From: Streptococcus penaeicida
GTDB lineage: Bacteria; Bacillota; Bacilli; Lactobacillales; Streptococcaceae
Reading direction: 5' to 3'
DNA length: 64,000 nucleotides
NCBI RefSeq assembly: GCF_002887775.1
Contig: NZ_LOCM01000017.1
Coordinates: 1 to 64,000, forward strand
Part shown: positions 58,510 through 64,000 of the stretch, piece by piece
Position numbering within the stretch: position 1 is the stretch's first letter
How the letters are laid out: each line of letters begins with the position of its first letter
Translations under genes and position numbers: made by a program
Notes under the pieces: model-generated
Told to the model about the DNA's origin: nothing
Databases searched by the model: none
The model's input: the letters and a program-made list of their open reading frames with translations, nothing else

Positions 58510-60043
58510 CGATTATTCACCTCGTTTATTAATGCTTTAATGTCGGTTTTGCCATTTGGTGTCATGGGAAGCTGATCACGATAGATGAACTTAGAAGGCA
58601 TCATGTAAGTCATTATGGTATCTTTGAGTGATTCTTTGATTGCCTTTGTAACATCGATATCACGCTCAAAACTTTGACGAACACCATCTTTTAAAACAAC
58701 ATAGGCTAAAAGATTTTGTACCTTATGTTCCGCATTGTAACGAGGAACTGCTACTGCCGTATCTACTAAAGGAGATTGTTTCAATTGTTGTGAAACATCT
58801 TCCAATTCAATACGGTAACCACCATATTTAATTTGGAAATCTAAGCGTCCACCATAGGTTAAGACATGGTTTTCATTATAGGCTCCCAGGTCACCTGTAT
58901 GATATGCTGGTTGTCCTTTATAAGTAAAGAATGCTTCCTTAGTTTTTTCTGGGTTATTAATATACCCTTTCGACACTGCTGGACCGGTAACGATAATTTC
59001 ACCACTCTGGCCGTCTGCCACTTCATTTAAGTCTTCATCAAGAATGAAAGTTGGTGAATCTGGTTTAGTATAACCAATAGGAAGCCGACCTCCTTTTTCA
59101 ACCATTTCTTTAGTAATTCGAATAGCTGATAATGCCACTGTAGCTTCTGTTGGTCCATAAGCATTGACAATGATTGCATCGGGGAAGCGACTCATTAATT
59201 TTTTTGCCGTTGAAACCGTTAATTCTTCTCCATCGAAGTAAAAATGCGTTAAGTTTGGCATTTTTTCTTGGCAAAAATCATCACTTAGCATGGCCATATC
59301 AACAAAAGAAGGTGTTGAAGTCCAAATGCCTACAGATAAGCTAGTAATGGCTGTAAAAAGTTGTTTGAAATTTGAAACCAATTCTTTAGGTAGAGCATAC
59401 ATTGTTCCCCCTAAAGCTAAAGTTGGTGCCCAATACATTACAGAAAGGTCAAATGAATAGGGAGCTGTGCCAACATTTGAGGCTTATCTGGCGTAGCAAA
59501 TTCTTGATCACTAATCATCCAGTTAGTAAAACTAAGTAAGTTATCATGGGAAATTTGAACCCCTTTTGGTTTTCCAGTAGTACCAGATGTGAAGATAATA
59601 TAGTAGTTTTCATCTCCCTTTACTGGGTGGCTCATTTGATAATTATTTGCTGCTTCTTTAACTTTTTCGATTTCATCAAAGCTAATAACAGGTAGACCGT
59701 TAACCTCAAAAATTAAGGGTTCTATAGCAATTACTGCACTTGGTTGACCTATTTCAATAATATCTGAAATTCTTTCAGGAGCTGAATGGACATCAACTGG
59801 GATAAATGCATGTCCAGATTTACTTAGGGCAACAAATGTTGCCATCATATCATAGGATTGAGCACCAAATACTAATATTGGTGAACCTTCTTCTAAATTA
59901 AGACTGTCAATATAGTTGGCAATACTATCGGAATCTTGTTTCAATTGACCATACGTGTGGACTTCCCCCAAACAGTTATAAACCGGAAAATCCTTTTGAC
60001 TCATGGCAAGTCCTTCTATTCTTTCAATCATATCTGTAATCAT
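58506..60043 (-). pseudogene. dltA: D-alanine-DltC ligase DltA, one frameshift
   Basis: ANL-family adenylating enzyme that activates D-Ala and loads it on DltC. The first 200 codons include the AMP motif [15 protein letters not shown]; then QMLAQLP derails. One added G near 59463-59465 (coding strand CAGCTCCC to CAGGCTCCC) gives [20 protein letters not shown] and a 512-residue protein, the usual length. The second half has [18 protein letters not shown] and NGKTDIKAL with the catalytic Lys. As read, D-alanylation would be abolished while dltXBCD remain intact. Confidence 0.9.
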
Positions 60044-60054
60044 TGATGATCTCC

Positions 60055-60189
60055 TTAAAACTCATTGTAAATAAAGGCACTTTGACCATGTCCAAGATAA
60101 TCAAAGATGTAGATTAATAGAATAAAAATGAGATAGAACAAAACTGTTTTTCCAATAAATAACATCAACATTTTTCGTTTCTCGTTCAT
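60055..60189 (-). CDS. dltX: DltX, small membrane protein of the dlt operon (44 aa)
   Basis: Starts [18 protein letters not shown], has one membrane helix (about 10-30) and ends in FIYNEF, the conserved C-terminal motif of DltX that contributes to D-Ala transfer onto lipoteichoic acid. First gene of the operon, 11 bases before dltA. Too short for routine gene calling, but the motif and place make it secure. Confidence 0.9.
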   Translation of the reverse strand: MNEKRKMLMLFIGKTVLFYLIFILLIYIFDYLGHGQSAFIYNEF

Positions 60190-60232
60190 TTTCTACCTAT
60201 TCCAGTCATTCTTTTTAATAATTCACTACAAA

Positions 60233-60261
60233 ATTTTACCTTATTTTAACCTTATGAGCAA
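60233..60261 (-). promoter_or_regulatory. dlt operon promoter
   Basis: TTGCTC (60256-60261), 17 bases, TAAAAT (60233-60238) on the minus strand, about 40 bases before dltX. A second TATAAT occurs further up without a good -35. Confidence 0.55.
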
Positions 60262-60339
60262 GTTAAACTTAAGATTATTAGAAATGTTATCATATTATAA
60301 AAAGAAATGAGCAATATATTTTATTCATTAGAACCCCGT

Positions 60340-60369
60340 AAAAAAAAGTCCTAATATTTCATAGGACTT
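60340..60369 (-). terminator. Terminator of uvrB
   Basis: AAGTCCTA / TAGGACTT with an eight-base loop and eight U on the minus strand, 77 bases after the uvrB stop. The bases in between hold no gene. Confidence 0.8.
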
Positions 60370-60445
60370 AATTTACTCGATATTACTTAAAGCTAACTTA
60401 AATTGTCATCGATTTGAAAAAATTGATACCAACTTGTCACACAAC

Positions 60446-62437
60446 CTATGTTTGACTCTTCAAATCTAATAGCAAGTCACGAATCTCTGCTGCCAATTCA
60501 AAATCAAGCATTTCAGCTGCTTCTTGCATTTGTTTTTGTAATTTCTTAATGGCTTCTTTCCGTTCAAGAGGTGTCATAGTAGTGTAATCAAAACCTTCTT
60601 CTGCAATTTCTGTATCATTGCCTTTCGTAATAGAAATAAGGTCGCGAATTTCTTTTTTGATGGTTTGTGGCACAATGCCATGCTTTTCGTTATAATCCAT
60701 CTGAACTTGACGACGTCGAGCAGTTTCATCAATAGCCTTTTTCATAGACTCAGTCATCTTATCAGCATACATAATCACGCGCCCTTCCGAGTTTCGGGCG
60801 GCACGACCAATGGTCTGAATCAAACCACGCTCATTGCGCAAGAAACCTTCTTTATCAGCATCCAAGATAGCAACAAGAGAAACTTCTGGCACGTCAATCC
60901 CCTCACGTAAGAGGTTAATCCCAATTAAGACATCGAAAACACCCAAGCGCAAGTCCCGGATAATCTCTGTCCGTTCGAGCGTCTTAATATCACTATGCAT
61001 ATATTTAACCTTTACCCCCATTTCCTTAAGGTAGTCGGTCAAATCTTCCGCCATTTTCTTGGTCAAGGTTGTAATAAAGGTACGCTCGCCCTTCTCTGTT
61101 CGTAAGGTAATTTCTCCCAAGAGATCATCCATTTGTCCCATACTAGGACGTACTTCAACAATAGGATCAAGCAAACCAGTCGGACGAATAATCTGTTCGA
61201 TAACCGTATCCGTTTGTTCCATTTCGTAGTCACCTGGAGTGGCAGAAACATAAATAATTTGATGAACATGGCTCTCAAATTCTTCCCGTCTCAGAGGGCG
61301 ATTATCCATGGCCGAAGGCAACCTAAAGCCGTAATCGACCAGCATTTTTTTGCGTGCCTGGTCACCATTATACATCCCTTTAATCTGCCCCATAGTCATG
61401 TGACTTTCATCAATCATGATGAGGAAATCCTCCGGGAAGAAATCCAGCAGGGTATAAGGAGGTTCACCCGCGGAACGACCATCCATATGACGTGAATAGT
61501 TCTCAACCCCATTGGTGTAGCCCATTTCTCGAAGCATTTCGATATCGTATTCGGTTCTTTGTTTTAATCGCTGCGCTTCCAAAAGCTTGCCCTCGGATTC
61601 AAACAATTTTAGCTGTTCTTCCAGTTCCGCTTGAATTTTAGCAATGGACATCTCCATATGCTCATCGTTAGTCACAAAGTGAGTCGCGGGAAAAAGAACC
61701 AAATGTTCAGCTTCGCCTAAGACCTTACCCGTTAAGGATTCGATTTCACGAATCCTATCAATCTCGTCCCCGAAGAATTCAATCCGGAAAGCATGCTCAT
61801 CCCGAGAAGCAGGGAAAACTTCGACCACATCTCCACGCACCCGGAAACGGCCACGTTGGAAATCAATATCATTGCGTTCGAATTGAATGTCAACCAATTG
61901 ATTAAGCAATTGATCCCTTGAAATTTCTTGCCCAGGACGCAAACTAACGGCTGAATCCGCATATTCCTTTGGGGAACCCAAACCGTAAATACATGAGACA
62001 GAGGCCACGACAATGACATCGTTACGTTCTAATAAGGATGAAGTTGCTGAATGCCGTAATTTATCAATCTCGTCATTAACAGAGGAATCTTTTTCAATAT
62101 AGGTATCACTTGAAGGAACATAGGCTTCTGGCTGGTAATAATCATAGTAGGAAACAAAGTATTCCACCGCATTATCAGGGAAAAACTCTTTAAATTCACC
62201 ATAAAGCTGCCCAGCCAAGGTCTTGTTATGAGCAATAACCAAAGTCGGCTTATTGACACGACTAATCACCTGGCTCATGGTAAAGGTTTTTCCGGTACCA
62301 GTAGCCCCCAGCAAAATCTGAGCTTTTTCGCCACCTTCAATATTATCAACTAATTCTTCGATAGCCTTAGGCTGATCACCCGCAGCTTGGTATTTTGAAA
62401 CCAAATGAAAACTATTATGTTCACGTTTATCTATCAT
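60446..62437 (-). CDS. uvrB: Excinuclease ABC subunit B
   Basis: Damage-verification helicase of nucleotide excision repair, 663 residues. Walker [11 protein letters not shown] (about 43-52), the beta-hairpin region [20 protein letters not shown] that clamps DNA, DEXX-like IDESHMT, helicase motif QTIGRAARN, and a C-terminal UVR domain (about 620-660) that binds UvrC and UvrA. Intact frame. It is divergent from the glutamine transporter gene. Confidence 0.97.
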   Translation of the reverse strand: MIDKREHNSFHLVSKYQAAGDQPKAIEELVDNIEGGEKAQILLGATGTGKTFTMSQVISRVNKPTLVIAHNKTLAGQLYGEFKEFFPDNAVEYFVSYYDYYQPEAYVPSSDTYIEKDSSVNDEIDKLRHSATSSLLERNDVIVVASVSCIYGLGSPKEYADSAVSLRPGQEISRDQLLNQLVDIQFERNDIDFQRGRFRVRGDVVEVFPASRDEHAFRIEFFGDEIDRIREIESLTGKVLGEAEHLVLFPATHFVTNDEHMEMSIAKIQAELEEQLKLFESEGKLLEAQRLKQRTEYDIEMLREMGYTNGVENYSRHMDGRSAGEPPYTLLDFFPEDFLIMIDESHMTMGQIKGMYNGDQARKKMLVDYGFRLPSAMDNRPLRREEFESHVHQIIYVSATPGDYEMEQTDTVIEQIIRPTGLLDPIVEVRPSMGQMDDLLGEITLRTEKGERTFITTLTKKMAEDLTDYLKEMGVKVKYMHSDIKTLERTEIIRDLRLGVFDVLIGINLLREGIDVPEVSLVAILDADKEGFLRNERGLIQTIGRAARNSEGRVIMYADKMTESMKKAIDETARRRQVQMDYNEKHGIVPQTIKKEIRDLISITKGNDTEIAEEGFDYTTMTPLERKEAIKKLQKQMQEAAEMLDFELAAEIRDLLLDLKSQT

Positions 62438-62551
62438 TTTCTTATCCTTATCATTGCGCTTTTATCCTATTTTAACATAGTATTTCCTAATAATGTTTTT
62501 TGCAATACTCTTATGAGATGTTAGGTTTTCTAACATAAAAGTCGAAAAGGT

Positions 62552-62580
62552 TTGCTATTGTCTGAAGTTTCTGATATAAT
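62552..62580 (+). promoter_or_regulatory. Promoter of glnHP
   Basis: TTGCTA (62552-62557), 17 bases, TATAAT (62575-62580) with an upstream TG (extended -10). The start codon at 62609 has AAGGAG. Confidence 0.75.
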
Positions 62581-62608
62581 TAGGAATATTTTTTCGAAGG
62601 AGATATAC

Positions 62609-64000
62609 ATGAAGAATAAAATTAAGGTCTTAATGCTTGCTCTAGTATCACTGGGATTCATCTTTAGTGCCCAAGCAAGTGCTGAAACCATCACAGTGGT
62701 CTCAGATACAGCCTACGCTCCCTTTGAGTACAAAGATTCAGATCAAATCTACAAAGGTATTGATGTTGATATCATCAAGGAAGTTGCTAAACGCTCAAAC
62801 TGGGATTACAAAATGACATACCCAGGTTTTGATGCCGCTGTTAATGCCGTTCAATCAGGTCAAGCAAAAGCTTTGATGGCAGGAACTACGATTACCGATG
62901 CCCGCAAAAAGGTCTTTAACTTCTCTGACCCTTATTATGATACAAAAATTGTAATTGCCACTCAAAAAGCAAAACCAATTCATAAATACAGTGAATTAAA
63001 AGGAAAAACAGTCGGTGTTAAAAACGGAACTGCATCGCAAAGCTTTTTAGATGAGAACAAAGATAAATATGGTTTTTCTGTTAAAACTTTTGATACCGGC
63101 GATCTTATGTACAACAGTCTTGCATCAGGTTCTATTGATGCCGTTATGGATGATGAGCCTGTTATTCAATTTGCTATCAAACAAAATCAAGATGTTGCTA
63201 TCAACATGCCTGGTGAAGCCATTGGTTCCTTTGGTTTTGCCGTTAAAAAAGGTGCAGGTCATGATAAGTTAGTTAAAGATTTCAATAAATCTCTTAAAGC
63301 TATGAAAGCTGATGGCACTTACCAAAAAATCATGACAAAATGGTTAGGGGATGAGGCCCAAACAAGTTCAAAAGCAACTGGAGATGCTGCTAAAAAAGCA
63401 ATTCCTAAGAAAAAATCATACAAAATTGTTGCTGACTCTTCTTTCGCTCCTTTTGAATTCCAAAACGATAATGGTAAATATGTCGGCATCGATATGGAAT
63501 TGATTAAAGCAATCGCTAAAGAACAAGGTTTTACCATTGAAATTGCCAACCCAGGCTTCGATGCTGCCTTAAATGCTGTTCAATCAGGTCAAGCTGACGC
63601 CGTTATCGCTGGTATGTCTATTACTGATGAACGTCAAAAAATCTTTGATTTCTCTGACAGTTACTATACATCTAATATCTTGCTTGGTGTTAAATCAGGT
63701 TCATCTATTAAAGATTACAAAGATTTAAAAGGAAAAACTGTCGGTGCAAAAAAAGGAACTGCATCTTATGATTTCCTTGATAAAAATAAAGATAAGTATG
63801 GCTATAACCTTAAAGCCTTTGACGAAGCGTCCTCAATGTATGACAGTCTCAACTCTGGTTCCATCGTTGCTTTAATGGACGACGAAGCTATTTTAAAATA
63901 CTCCATCCAACAAGGTCGAAAATTTGACACACCTATCAAAGGTGAACCTTCTGGGGAATATGGCTTTGCCGTTAAAAAAGGAACAAATCTAGAATTAATT
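62609..64000 (+). CDS. Glutamine-type ABC transporter, tandem substrate-binding domains (partial, runs off the window)
   Basis: Signal peptide (about 1-25, cleavage near AQASAE). Two family-3 amino-acid-binding domains follow: residues about 28-255 (TVVSDTAYAPFEYKDSDQIY) and about 270 onward (KIVADSSFAPFEFQNDNGKY), sharing FDAAVNAVQSGQ and FDAALNAVQSGQ. The frame is open for all 464 codons to the window end. In streptococci such proteins continue into a permease domain (GlnHP fusion, about 720 residues), followed by the ATPase gene. Likely substrates are glutamine or glutamate. Confidence 0.88.
   Translation, partial: MKNKIKVLMLALVSLGFIFSAQASAETITVVSDTAYAPFEYKDSDQIYKGIDVDIIKEVAKRSNWDYKMTYPGFDAAVNAVQSGQAKALMAGTTITDARKKVFNFSDPYYDTKIVIATQKAKPIHKYSELKGKTVGVKNGTASQSFLDENKDKYGFSVKTFDTGDLMYNSLASGSIDAVMDDEPVIQFAIKQNQDVAINMPGEAIGSFGFAVKKGAGHDKLVKDFNKSLKAMKADGTYQKIMTKWLGDEAQTSSKATGDAAKKAIPKKKSYKIVADSSFAPFEFQNDNGKYVGIDMELIKAIAKEQGFTIEIANPGFDAALNAVQSGQADAVIAGMSITDERQKIFDFSDSYYTSNILLGVKSGSSIKDYKDLKGKTVGAKKGTASYDFLDKNKDKYGYNLKAFDEASSMYDSLNSGSIVALMDDEAILKYSIQQGRKFDTPIKGEPSGEYGFAVKKGTNLELI

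Noticed and set aside
59438-59470. Programmed ribosomal frameshift in dltA
   Set aside because: No slippery heptamer or downstream structure is visible, and eleven similar one-base losses occur in unrelated genes, so an error or mutation is simpler.
62609-64000. Tandem binding domains as an assembly duplication
   Set aside because: The two halves differ clearly in protein sequence and tandem binding domains are normal in streptococcal glutamine transporters.

Overview
The window looks like core chromosome of a low-GC streptococcus, most likely of the pyogenic group (S. pyogenes, S. uberis, S. iniae, S. parauberis type). Reasons: nearly every protein reads as a streptococcal housekeeping protein; the block malQ/glgP - malR - malXFG - dltXABCD - uvrB - glnHP and the run miaA-hflX-rnz-SDR-recJ follow the arrangement I know from S. 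pyogenes; and most genes end in strong U-tailed hairpins. The species cannot be fixed by reading alone. I see no rRNA, tRNA, prophage, transposase or CRISPR array.

Layout. 0.2-10 kb: lipoate ligase (lplA), a damaged P-type ATPase and the 2-oxoacid dehydrogenase operon acoABC-lpdA, whose E2 and E3 both carry lipoyl domains. 10-15.3 kb: ABC-F protein, secreted-type zinc metalloprotease, esterase, RNase J2. 15.5-18.4 kb: a tryptophan-type ABC transporter (trpXYZ) behind a Trp leader peptide and attenuator. 18.4-19.1 kb: a gene-free stretch with an sRNA candidate and a BOX-like repeat. 19-27.7 kb: RqcH/FbpA, acetoin synthesis (alsSD), TPR protein, AI-2E family protein, MutX, lactonase. 27.7-34 kb: rmlABC for dTDP-rhamnose, FAD oxidoreductase, ZIP transporter, Nif3-like protein, TrmK. 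34.2-43.4 kb: nth-dnaD, apt, and the overlapping miaA-to-recJ operon. 43.4-46.7 kb: two membrane proteins, TrhO, and a small unknown. 46.8-55.6 kb: maltodextrin regulon, with MalR operators inside the promoter spacers. 55.7-60.2 kb: dlt operon for D-alanylation of teichoic acids. 60.4-64 kb: uvrB and the start of a glutamine-type ABC transporter fusion.

The most unusual property is damage. Nine genes (P-type ATPase, trpY, trpX, rmlA, ZIP, TDT transporter, malR, malG, dltA) hold at least twelve frameshifts; eleven are repaired by adding one base, one by removing one. A thirteenth probably sits at the end of nth, and glgP has an in-frame amber codon. The one-base-deletion bias, often in short G:C runs, points more to systematic sequencing error than to real decay, but the two can be told apart only with reads. 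Functions below are described for the restored reading frames.

The best biology is regulatory: a two-Trp leader peptide with competing RNA hairpins in front of trpXYZ; a family of BOX-like repeats (four copies, two with clear terminal inverted repeats); an unassigned ~72-nt sRNA candidate; MalR operators filling the 17-bp spacers of the opposed mal promoters; and strong hairpins between malX and malF. I found no clearly new protein system.
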